Positions 34,270 through 42,534 of a stretch of 64,000 nucleotides of DNA are shown in pieces. The translations under genes were made by a program, and so were the position numbers. Position 1 is the stretch's first letter. Each line of letters starts with the position of its first letter. The notes under the pieces were generated by a model. The model was not told the DNA's origin. It worked only from the letters and a program-made list of their open reading frames with translations, and ran no database searches. Origin of the DNA: JAVVRP01 sp036654655 (GTDB taxonomy: Bacteria > Bacillota > Clostridia > Christensenellales > UBA1242); the NCBI GenBank assembly GCA_036654655.1, contig JAVVRP010000001.1, positions 1 through 64,000 on the forward strand, written 5' to 3'.

Positions 34270-36683
34270 AAATTGAAGAACTTCAAGAAAATCACCAGCC
34301 ATACATATTAAAATCAATAGACGAAGTATTGCATGACTCCATGATTCCATACACAGAACATGTTGTTATGGAAAGGGCATTGCCCCGAGTTGAAGACGGT
34401 TTAAAGCCAGGGCAAAGACGTATTTTGTATTCCATGCTAGAACTTGGCCTTGGCAACGACAAAGCATACAGAAAGTCTGCCCGAATTGTTGGCGATTGTT
34501 TAGGTAAATATCATCCTCACGGAGATACCTCTGTTTATGAAGCAATGGTAAGAATGGCACAGCCGTTTTCTTTAAAAGAACCACTTGTAGATGGACAAGG
34601 TAATTTTGGCTCAGTAGATGGAGATACTGCTGCCGCAATGAGATACACAGAGGCAAAATTAACACCTCTTGCAATGGAACTTTTACGAGATTTAGATTGT
34701 GACACTGTTCCGTGGAGTTTAAATTTTGATGACACACTCAAAGAGCCGGACATTCTTCCGGGGCGTTTCCCAAATTTATTGGTAAATGGTGCTTCGGGAA
34801 TTGCAGTTGGCCTTGCAACAAATATTCCAACGCATAATTTAAGTGAAACAATAAATGGGGTTGTTGCTTTTATTGATAATCCTCATATAACAATAGACCA
34901 AATGATGAAATTTATACCTGCGCCAGATTTTCCAACAGGTGGAATTATTATTGCAGGAAATGAACTTAAAGACGCATATACAACAGGTAAAGGTAAAATT
35001 ATAATAAGGGCAAGAGTAAGCATAGAAAAAAACGGGGACAAACAAAACATAATTATTTCGGAACTTCCTTATCAAGTGAACAAGGCACTTTTGCTTCAAA
35101 AAATTGCAGAACTGAAAGAAGAAAACAAAGACAAACTAACTGGAATTGCAGAGATAAGGGACGAAAGTGATCGCAAGGGTATGCGTGCAATAATAAAGAT
35201 TAAAAAAGAATGTAACGCAGAGGCAATTTTGGAGTATTTGTTTAAGGCAACAAATATGCAAGTAAGTTTTGGAATAAACATGGTTGCAATTGCAGGCGGA
35301 AAACCTAAGCAAATGGGATTATTAGATATTATTGAATATTATGTTGAATATCAACGTTGTGTTGTGTTAAGGCGTTCAAAATTTTTATTAGACAAGGCAA
35401 AAGATCGTGCACACATTATTGAAGGACTATTAATTGCAATACATAATATTGATGAAGTTGTAAAAACAATTAAAAAAAGTGAAAGTTATAATGACGCAAA
35501 AGCAAAATTGCGTGCAAAATTTTCACTTTCGGAAAAACAAGCACAAGCAATTTTGGACATGAGGCTTGCAAGGCTTGTAAATCTTGAAACAACAAAGTTA
35601 GAAGAAGAGATGATAGAATTAACCCAGCAAATAAAAAAACTTAGTGAAATTGTCAATAGCAAAAAAATGCAATATGAAACAGTTAAAACAGAATTGCTGG
35701 AAATTAAAAAAAAATATGGAATGCCACGCTTGTCCACACTGGTTATTAGCGATGGTGTTGCAAATTTACCAGAAATAAAGGAAGAAGAAGTTTTTGCAAA
35801 AGAAGTTTATGTTGCATTAACAATGGCAGGCACAATTAAAAAAATTCCGCAAAAAAATTATTTAATGAGCCAAAAAGAAATTACAGATGCAACAACATCA
35901 AATGAAATTCATACTCAACTGATTTTGGTAAAAACAAACGAAAAGGTTTTAATATTTACAAATCTTGGTAATTGCATAAAAATTGAAGTTGATGAGATTC
36001 CAGAAGCAAGGTGGAAGGATAAAGGCAAAGAACTTAAAAGCCTTGACAGGGGCATTTCCGCCGAGGAAGTTGGCGTTGCCATTTTTAAAGAAAATCAAGA
36101 GTTTTGTGATAAGTTTGTTTTTTTTACAAAATTAGGAATGATAAAATTAAGTGAATCAAGTGAATATTGTGTTAATAAAAGTGTTTTTCAAGCAATAAAA
36201 ATTAAGCCAGAAGATGAACTTTTGGACGTTCAAAACTTTACGCCCGAAGGTGGAGTTTTAATGGTTTCAAAATCAGGAATGGCACTTAATTTTGAAAAAA
36301 CAAACATTCCAATTCAAAACAGAATTTCAGGCGGAGTTATGGGCATAAATTTAGAAAGTGATGACACGGTGATTTATGCATCTCAAACCGACAATGGAGG
36401 AGCCATCACCGTTGCAACAGATTATGGATACATTAAAAAAATTCCAATAGGAGAATATCCAGTAAGTGCAAGATATCGTAAAGGTTTAAAAATGTTTAAT
36501 TTAAAAAATAATGGAACAAAACTAGTGTTTGCATCTTATGGCTCTTATAAACCTATTGTTGGGTGGAATGGAAGTAAATTTGTGTGTATTGATGAATGTG
36601 ATATAATGTATGATGACAGGGGCGGGAATGGCACACAACTTTTTGGTTCGCCAATTTCATCAGCAACAATGTTTTTTAATTAA
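34266..36683 (+). CDS. parC: Type IIA topoisomerase subunit A (ParC/GyrA)
   Basis: The DNA breakage-reunion subunit. ERALPRVEDGLKPGQRRILY opens the winged-helix domain, and AAAMRYTEAKLTPLA holds the catalytic Tyr (about residue 122). LLVNGASGIAVGLATNIPTHNL follows. A coiled coil (about 430-490) leads into a C-terminal beta-pinwheel with repeats such as EIPEARWKDKGKELKSL and RISGGVMGINL. No clear GyrA box QRRGGKG is visible, again favouring ParC. The start is TTG, and the TTGA shares four bases with the stop of the B subunit gene, so the two are translationally coupled. Confidence 0.9.
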   Translation: MKIEELQENHQPYILKSIDEVLHDSMIPYTEHVVMERALPRVEDGLKPGQRRILYSMLELGLGNDKAYRKSARIVGDCLGKYHPHGDTSVYEAMVRMAQPFSLKEPLVDGQGNFGSVDGDTAAAMRYTEAKLTPLAMELLRDLDCDTVPWSLNFDDTLKEPDILPGRFPNLLVNGASGIAVGLATNIPTHNLSETINGVVAFIDNPHITIDQMMKFIPAPDFPTGGIIIAGNELKDAYTTGKGKIIIRARVSIEKNGDKQNIIISELPYQVNKALLLQKIAELKEENKDKLTGIAEIRDESDRKGMRAIIKIKKECNAEAILEYLFKATNMQVSFGINMVAIAGGKPKQMGLLDIIEYYVEYQRCVVLRRSKFLLDKAKDRAHIIEGLLIAIHNIDEVVKTIKKSESYNDAKAKLRAKFSLSEKQAQAILDMRLARLVNLETTKLEEEMIELTQQIKKLSEIVNSKKMQYETVKTELLEIKKKYGMPRLSTLVISDGVANLPEIKEEEVFAKEVYVALTMAGTIKKIPQKNYLMSQKEITDATTSNEIHTQLILVKTNEKVLIFTNLGNCIKIEVDEIPEARWKDKGKELKSLDRGISAEEVGVAIFKENQEFCDKFVFFTKLGMIKLSESSEYCVNKSVFQAIKIKPEDELLDVQNFTPEGGVLMVSKSGMALNFEKTNIPIQNRISGGVMGINLESDDTVIYASQTDNGGAITVATDYGYIKKIPIGEYPVSARYRKGLKMFNLKNNGTKLVFASYGSYKPIVGWNGSKFVCIDECDIMYDDRGGNGTQLFGSPISSATMFFN

Positions 36684-36699
36684 AAATTAAATTTATTTT

Positions 36700-36740
36700 A
36701 AAACTCTGCTTAACAGGCAGAGTTTTATATTTTTTTTAAA
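36700..36740 (+). terminator. Terminator of the topoisomerase operon
   Basis: AAAACTCTGC pairs with GCAGAGTTTT around a short loop, followed by an A/T-rich tail with a run of T. Confidence 0.88.
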
Positions 36741-36874
36741 AATAATCATAAAATAAAAAGTAAAATAATACATTATAATCAAGAGGCGAAAAAGTAACAA
36801 AAAAAGACATTTCATATCGTAATTCCGCCTTTGAAAAAAGTTGAAAAAACATTACAATAAAGGAGTGATTTCAA

Positions 36875-37642
36875 ATGCCATTTTGTGTTGTGAAATCCAA
36901 ACACATTAAAATAATTTTGTTAATGATTTTGGTATGCGTGCTTTTAGGGTTAAGTGTAAACGGGGTAACTTCTGCACAAGTATATTTTGGTTATCCGGCA
37001 AGACGTGTTCCAATATACAGTGTTGCAACAACAGAAAAAAAAGTGGCAATTAGTTTTGATGCTGCATGGGGAGCGGATAAAACTGAAAAAATCATGGAAA
37101 TTTGCAAAGATTTTAACGTTAATGCAACTTTCTTTTTAGTTGGATTTTGGGTGGATAAGTATCCGGAACTTACCAACAAAATTGCCAGTCAGGGTTTTGA
37201 AATAGGCACGCACTCAAACACTCATCCAGACATGACAAAACTTGACAGGCCATCAATGAAGGCAGAATTGCAAACGTGTGTAAGCATGATTGAAAAATCC
37301 GCCCAATGCAAAGTTAAGTTGTTTCGTCCTCCATATGGGGCATACAACAACACACTAATTGAAGTTAGTGAGGAGTTGGGGCTTACAACAATTCAGTGGA
37401 GTGTGGACTCATTGGATTGGAAAGGCTTGTCCGCAGAAAACATTACAACAAGAGTAATGAATGGCGTTAAAAACGGATCAATTATTTTGTGCCACAACAA
37501 CTCCGATCATATTTTGGAAGCCCTGCCACTTATGCTGGACAGATTAAAAAACATGGGTTACAAAATAACAAATATTGGGGATTTAATTATAAAAAATAAT
37601 TTTCAAATTGATAAAAATGGAGTGCAAAAAGCAAATAGTTAA
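36875..37642 (+). CDS. pdaB: Polysaccharide deacetylase, PdaB-type (sporulation)
   Basis: The NodB-homology domain (residues about 50-240) shows ISFDAAWGADKT (motif 1; the usual TFDD is replaced by FDAAWG as in PdaB), THSNTHPDM (zinc His residues, motif 2), RPPYGAYN (motif 3), QWSVDSLDWKG (motif 4) and ILCHNNSD (motif 5). An N-terminal membrane or signal segment (residues 12-32) places it outside the membrane. PdaB is needed to keep spores dormant in B. subtilis, where it acts late on the cortex. GGAGTG precedes the ATG. Confidence 0.88.
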   Translation: MPFCVVKSKHIKIILLMILVCVLLGLSVNGVTSAQVYFGYPARRVPIYSVATTEKKVAISFDAAWGADKTEKIMEICKDFNVNATFFLVGFWVDKYPELTNKIASQGFEIGTHSNTHPDMTKLDRPSMKAELQTCVSMIEKSAQCKVKLFRPPYGAYNNTLIEVSEELGLTTIQWSVDSLDWKGLSAENITTRVMNGVKNGSIILCHNNSDHILEALPLMLDRLKNMGYKITNIGDLIIKNNFQIDKNGVQKANS

Positions 37643-37680
37643 ATAGTATGTGTAAAATTTAAACAAATAGGAGAAAAAAA

Positions 37681-38319
37681 ATGAAAAACTGTGATGCAAC
37701 AAATAATGTATTTCTTTCTGGAACAATAAAACAACCACCAATATTTAGCCATGAAAGTTATGGAGAAGGCTTTTATGAGGTTATGGTGGAGGTTGCAAGG
37801 CTAAGTGAGCAAGTTGATTTGGTTCCGGTAACCGTTTCAGAAAAAATAATGGGAAACAAATTTGAGGAAGGCAAAAACATATCAATCAAGGGACAGTTTA
37901 GATCATACAACAAAATTATTGATGGAAAAAGTAAACTTGTGTTAACGGTTTTTGTGCGTGAAATTTTGGATAATGACGAATCTTTAAATCCAAATATTGT
38001 GGAACTCAGCGGATTTATTTGCAAGCCACCAGTTTACAGAACAACTCCATTTAATCGGGAAATATGTGATATTTTAATAGCGGTTAACAGGGCATACAAC
38101 AAGTCTGATTATATACCTTGCATAACTTGGGGAAGAAACGCAAGATATGCACGGGATGCCGAAATTGGAAGTTCAATTGAAATTGTTGGAAGAGTGCAAA
38201 GCCGTTCGTACCAAAAGCGGTTGGAAGATGGAAGTGTTGAGGATAGAATTGCATATGAAGTTTCTGTTGGCAAAATCTTTATCAAAAGCCAACAAGTAGA
38301 AGACGTTGTTCAACCATAA
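37681..38319 (+). CDS. Single-stranded DNA-binding protein with two OB folds
   Basis: The 212-residue protein has two consecutive SSB-like OB folds: residues about 8-90 (NVFLSGTIKQPPIFSHES, VPVTVSEK) and about 103-205 (NIVELSGFICKPPVYRTTP, CDILIAVNRAYNKSDYIPCI, a classical SSB segment). It lacks the acidic C-terminal tip of the housekeeping SSB. Such double-OB SSB-like proteins occur in Clostridia. GGAG precedes the ATG. It is 38 bases after pdaB, with a terminator downstream. Confidence 0.8.
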   Translation: MKNCDATNNVFLSGTIKQPPIFSHESYGEGFYEVMVEVARLSEQVDLVPVTVSEKIMGNKFEEGKNISIKGQFRSYNKIIDGKSKLVLTVFVREILDNDESLNPNIVELSGFICKPPVYRTTPFNREICDILIAVNRAYNKSDYIPCITWGRNARYARDAEIGSSIEIVGRVQSRSYQKRLEDGSVEDRIAYEVSVGKIFIKSQQVEDVVQP

Positions 38320-38332
38320 ACAATTAAAATAA

Positions 38333-38367
38333 AAAAAACTGCTAATTTTAACTAGCAGTTTTTTTTG
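38333..38367. terminator. Bidirectional terminator between ssb-like gene and surface protein gene
   Basis: AAAACTGCTA and TAGCAGTTTT form a 10-bp stem with A and T runs on either side; it lies directly between the convergent stops at 38319 and 38371. Confidence 0.9.
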
Positions 38368-38370
38368 ATA

Positions 38371-41300
38371 TTAGTTATCTTGTTTTTTTGTTTTTTTTGT
38401 TTCAAGTTTTTTTTTTAACTGTTCCTTAATTTCAAGTTTTGCTTTTTTGTTATTTTCTGCAACCATTTTGCGTTGAAGAGTAAGCAAATATTCATCTGTG
38501 TTCATATCCAAAACTGCGTTTTCAAGTTTTGTAAGTTTGTTAACAAGAACAGTATGTTTGCTTGCATACAACTTAAATTGTTTTTCTGTGGAACGATCAA
38601 CAACTCTGTTTCCTTTTTTTCTTTCATCTGCAAGACGTTTTGCATTTTCATTTTCAAGTTCCACCATGGCAACTTTTATTTCTTCAATTTCAAGTTTTAC
38701 TTTTTTAACTTGTTGATTTTTAAGATTTTCTGCTTCAATTCTTGCAACATCACGATAAAGCGTTTTGTTTCGGTCATATTCATTTTGCTTTTTAATTTCC
38801 CATTTATGAAATTTAATTTTTCTTGTTACATATCCAACAAGAGCAATAACAAGTGTAACGCTTAACAAAATGGATGGCACCAAAAGAAAACTAAACTGTG
38901 ATTCTGTTGGGGTTGGTTTGTTGTCTGGTTCGTTTTCGTTTTCTGTAATGGTGGAGTTAACAAGTAAAACATTTTTATTTTCATTTGCTTCATTTTTTGT
39001 TCTTGCAGTGCTAAATGCTTTTTCATCAATTGTTTCAAATTTAATGTTGTCAAATGCAACAAGTCCACGTGCTTCACTTGAAAAAGAATTAAGTGCAAAT
39101 CTTAAAGTGCAGGATGCTGTTTCTGTTGCCTTAATGTAAATGGTGTATGTTCCCCATTCGCTGTTGCATATTATGTTAGAAAGCAATGCTTTTTCAATTC
39201 CTATCAGACCAAATTCTGCGCCATAATCTGTTTTTTCTGGAACATCAAGTGATGATTTAAGTTTTGTTAAAACATCAACAGAAAGTTTATAATAATTATC
39301 TTTTGTTAAAGAAAGTTTGTCATTTGCAGAAATGGTGTAAAAACTTCTGCCAAATGTTTCAATACCAAGAAGGTTTTTTATTATACTTGTGTTGTTTGGG
39401 GATGCGGACAACCCGTAGGCATTGTTTCCAGACTGCAAAATACCTGCGCTTGCATTAGCGTTTGAACCTGCAAGAGCAGACATTGTGTAAGCAAAAGGTT
39501 TGTGAAAATTATAAACAATTTCACCCATTAAGTTTGTTTTAAAATTTGAAAAGTCAATAAAGCCGTTTGATGTGTTTTTAACGTAATCTGTGTATTCTGC
39601 TTCTGTCATTTTGCTTGTAGAAATTAAAACTTTGTCAATCCAAACATAGCCCTTAACTGGTTCTTTCAATGTTCCAAGAGCAAATTTAACCGTCATATTT
39701 TGGGTGGTTTCATCACTCCTTATAACAACGTTATGTTCTGCCCAATTAAGCGAGGAAAGTCCGTTTTGTGAAAATAACAAATTATTCAAACTGTCATAAA
39801 CAAAAAAACTAAGTAACTTTGATTGATTAACATCATTTTGTGCGGTTTTAAAAAAGAAAGAGAGGTTGTGAAATGTTGAACCTGTAACAGAAAATGAAGA
39901 ACTTGTAACATTTTGATATGCAAGTTCGTTGTTTCCCATAACAAGAACATTTTCTACTTCACTGTTATTTGAACTTCCTGGGTTTCCATTTGGCAGGGTT
40001 GAATCATTTGATTTAACAACACCACTTATTGTGCTAAGTTTATCACTTGTTGCTTGTGTCCAAGATGTTGGAACAAGTGGATATTTTAATGTGTTTTCTG
40101 CTTTTTCTGCCGAGTTAAACAAGCCATTTTTTATGCTGGGTTCCGCGGTAAGGGTTGTTAGTTTAACTGTTTCTTCAACCCCGCCACTTGTGTGATTGTT
40201 TAATGTTGCAGTTGAAATTGTTTCAAGTGTAACATTATCAAAAAACACGGTTCCTGATGATGCGGTTGTTGCCTCTGCGTCTTTATACCCAAGCCATAAG
40301 CCAAGTTTTAAAGATGTGTCATATAAGTTATGCCCAGAAACATAAAATGAAATAGGAGTAAAATCATTTGTGAATTTATTTGTGTTATTGGAAGAAACCT
40401 GAATTTTTTTTACAACAGGTGTGTAAAAGTCTTTATCCATCTGGTTGTTTTTATAAAAATCTAAAATATCGTTATTTTCTGTAAGAACAACATACGCAGA
40501 CCCAGATAAATCTGCAACCTTAACCCAAACGGTTATTTTTACATTTTCAAAACGTGGCAAATTTATATTTGTGCTTTCATAACCAAGTGCCACTTTTGTG
40601 TTTTTATCACTGTGAATAACAAGTGCATTTGAATTTGTTGTCTTTTTGTTGTTTGCAGGAAGAAGGTGGCTACCTTGCCATTTAATTCCATAAGAATTTA
40701 ATGCTGATGCGGAACTAATGTCAACAACTCTTGAAATCCCGCCACTTGTGGAATTTGTTGTTTTGGTCCAAAAATTAAGCGAGTCCTCAAAGTCAAAATT
40801 TGCAACGGCAGGTGTGTGTTGTCTTAAATCTTTAAAAACAGCCAAAACTAAATCGGTCGGATATTTTACAGCCCTGTTTGATTCTGCTTCTTTGCTGTTT
40901 TGCCATACGTCACCAGAAATTTGAAAGGCCTTAACTTCGTCAAAAAAAACAGCACCAATAGATTTTGTTCCTGCTTTTGAGCCAAGCCAAAGTTCAATAT
41001 TAACGTTTTGTGACGTTTCACCTGTTGCTACAAAAAATTTAAGTTCTTGCCAGTTACCTTCTTTTTTAACAAGAGTAAACGAAAGTTCTTTGTCCATTCC
41101 AGTTAAATAAGCGGAGGCAACAGCGTCGTTTTGAGTTTTAACAAGAAATGAAACATAATAATAAGAGTATGCCGAAAAAGTTAAAGGTGAAGAAGTTGAG
41201 TACCCTTGCCTACGCTCACCAGTAAAATTGGTTTTTGTTTTTGAGTTTAACATTAAAACAAAAGTATCAGTTGACATTGCTGGTTTTTCTGGATTTTCAG

Positions 41301-41586
41301 TCAAAAAATAGGTTTCTGCTTTGTTGGCGGAAAATTTTTCGGTGTCTATATTAATAGCACCAGATGTTCCGCTATCTCCAATTTTTTTTGTCCAGTTAGA
41401 AGGGTTGTTAACAAAATTTGAATAACTAGAATTAAAACTCCCGTTGTTCACAACAATTGGAGAAATAACTGAATTTGAAAAAGCCGTGCTTTCACAAATT
41501 GCAATGCCAGAATATGGAAGTATGAATAATGATAATAATGCCAAAATAATTGATGCTGAAAGTTTTAAAAATTTGTTTTTTTTCAT
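38371..41586 (-). CDS. Giant surface protein: four jelly-roll modules, membrane helix, cytosolic coiled coil
   Basis: A signal peptide (residues about 5-33) is followed by four similar modules of about 160-200 residues, each opening with an N-G/D-F/L-F segment and SW or FW, and ending in a G-x-V/A-F/W-F/I-D-x-V/I pattern (GAVFFDEVKAF, GTVFFDNVTLE, GYVWIDKVLIS, GLVAFDNIKFE). These resemble carbohydrate-binding beta-sandwich domains. After a linker with PTPTES comes one membrane helix (about residue 910-935) and a cytosolic Lys/Glu-rich coiled coil of about 120 residues. I chose the ATG at 41586, 11 bases after AGGTGG; a GTG at 41601 is possible. Confidence 0.75.
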   Translation of the reverse strand: MKKNKFLKLSASIILALLSLFILPYSGIAICESTAFSNSVISPIVVNNGSFNSSYSNFVNNPSNWTKKIGDSGTSGAINIDTEKFSANKAETYFLTENPEKPAMSTDTFVLMLNSKTKTNFTGERRQGYSTSSPLTFSAYSYYYVSFLVKTQNDAVASAYLTGMDKELSFTLVKKEGNWQELKFFVATGETSQNVNIELWLGSKAGTKSIGAVFFDEVKAFQISGDVWQNSKEAESNRAVKYPTDLVLAVFKDLRQHTPAVANFDFEDSLNFWTKTTNSTSGGISRVVDISSASALNSYGIKWQGSHLLPANNKKTTNSNALVIHSDKNTKVALGYESTNINLPRFENVKITVWVKVADLSGSAYVVLTENNDILDFYKNNQMDKDFYTPVVKKIQVSSNNTNKFTNDFTPISFYVSGHNLYDTSLKLGLWLGYKDAEATTASSGTVFFDNVTLETISTATLNNHTSGGVEETVKLTTLTAEPSIKNGLFNSAEKAENTLKYPLVPTSWTQATSDKLSTISGVVKSNDSTLPNGNPGSSNNSEVENVLVMGNNELAYQNVTSSSFSVTGSTFHNLSFFFKTAQNDVNQSKLLSFFVYDSLNNLLFSQNGLSSLNWAEHNVVIRSDETTQNMTVKFALGTLKEPVKGYVWIDKVLISTSKMTEAEYTDYVKNTSNGFIDFSNFKTNLMGEIVYNFHKPFAYTMSALAGSNANASAGILQSGNNAYGLSASPNNTSIIKNLLGIETFGRSFYTISANDKLSLTKDNYYKLSVDVLTKLKSSLDVPEKTDYGAEFGLIGIEKALLSNIICNSEWGTYTIYIKATETASCTLRFALNSFSSEARGLVAFDNIKFETIDEKAFSTARTKNEANENKNVLLVNSTITENENEPDNKPTPTESQFSFLLVPSILLSVTLVIALVGYVTRKIKFHKWEIKKQNEYDRNKTLYRDVARIEAENLKNQQVKKVKLEIEEIKVAMVELENENAKRLADERKKGNRVVDRSTEKQFKLYASKHTVLVNKLTKLENAVLDMNTDEYLLTLQRKMVAENNKKAKLEIKEQLKKKLETKKTKKQDN

Positions 41587-41701
41587 AGTTTGCTTGTCCA
41601 CCTTGTAATGTATATTTTTTTGTTGTTATATCTAAGGGGAATTATATACTAAAATCTTGCGTACGTCAAATAATTTCTTCAATTTGTGGCAACATATTTT
41701 T

Positions 41702-42076
41702 ATGAAAAAGCAAAGTAAGTTTAAAAACTGGGTGTTAACAGTTATATGTGGATGTGTAATCGGTTTTGTAAATGGTTTTTTTGGTGCTGGTGGCGGAATG
41801 ATTTGTGTGCCACTTTTAGAAAAAGTTTTAAAATTATCAAATCAAACAAGCCATGCAACAGCAATTGGTGTAATTTTGCCCATAAGTGTGATCAGTGCAA
41901 TTGTTTACTCTCAAAAAGTGGATGTGCAAAATCTTAATCTTTTGTGGGTGACCGCGGGAGTGATGGTTGGCGGAATTGTGGGGGCGTTATTATTAAAAAA
42001 ACTAAGTTCAAAAGTTGTTCGGCTTGTTTTTGCACTTGTAATGTTAAGTGCAGGAATATGGATTGTGGTTAGGTAA
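41702..42076 (+). CDS. TauE/SafE-family permease, N-terminal half
   Basis: The 124-residue protein corresponds to half of a TauE/SafE transporter: GFVNGFFGAGGGMICVPLL (residues about 18-36, the family's first signature) and VTAGVMVGGIVGALLLKKL, with about four membrane helices. The other half is the next gene. The family exports sulfonates or other small anions; the substrate is unknown. The ATG has no strong ribosome binding site; an earlier TTG at 41657 would add 15 polar residues. Confidence 0.8.
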   Translation: MKKQSKFKNWVLTVICGCVIGFVNGFFGAGGGMICVPLLEKVLKLSNQTSHATAIGVILPISVISAIVYSQKVDVQNLNLLWVTAGVMVGGIVGALLLKKLSSKVVRLVFALVMLSAGIWIVVR

Positions 42077-42080
42077 TTAA

Positions 42081-42458
42081 ATGCAAACAATTTTAGTAAT
42101 ATTATTTGGAATTTTAGGTGGGCTTTTGGGAGGAATGGGAATGGGCGGAGGCACTGCACTAATTCCATTATTAACAATTTTTTTAGGATTCAACCAACAA
42201 TTAGCGCAGGGGTTAAATTTAATTTCATTTATTCCAATGGCGGTTGTCGCCTTGCTAATACATTTAAAAAATAATATGATAGAAAAAAAAGTGCTTTTAC
42301 AAATTATAATAAGTGGAGTGTTTTTTTCTGCTGTGGGCTCGATATTAACAAATTTGGTAGACGGCAAAATATTAAAAAATTTGTTTGGTATTTTTTTAAT
42401 AATTTTATCGGTCATTGAGTTGATAACATTTTTTATATCTTTAAAAAACAAAAAATAA
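42081..42458 (+). CDS. TauE/SafE-family permease, C-terminal half
   Basis: The 125-residue protein carries the paired signature GGLLGGMGMGGGTALIPLL near the N-terminus, followed by NLISFIPMAVVALLIH and two further membrane helices. Each half alone has four helices; TauE/SafE proteins usually have eight in one chain. The two genes are four bases apart and not in the same frame. Such split pairs occur in other Clostridia, which argues for a functional heterodimer rather than a recent frameshift. Confidence 0.8.
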   Translation: MQTILVILFGILGGLLGGMGMGGGTALIPLLTIFLGFNQQLAQGLNLISFIPMAVVALLIHLKNNMIEKKVLLQIIISGVFFSAVGSILTNLVDGKILKNLFGIFLIILSVIELITFFISLKNKK

Positions 42459-42477
42459 CAAAAACTGTAATAAATGT

Positions 42478-42506
42478 TTGATTTGCTTTGTAAAAAATGC
42501 TATTAT
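42478..42506 (+). promoter_or_regulatory. Promoter of the DUF4132-like gene
   Basis: TTGATT, 17 bases, TATTAT, 28 bases before the ATG, which follows GGAG. Confidence 0.55.
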
Positions 42507-42534
42507 GTAAAGTACATAACATATTGGAGAAAAG

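Noticed and set aside
36781..36875. Sigma-G or sigma-E promoter for pdaB
   Set aside because: CATTACA at 36850 resembles a sigma-G -10, but no -35 with correct spacing was found.
41702..42458. Pseudogene by frameshift of one TauE/SafE gene
   Set aside because: Each half has its own start and complete set of four helices with its own signature, and split pairs are known in Clostridia.
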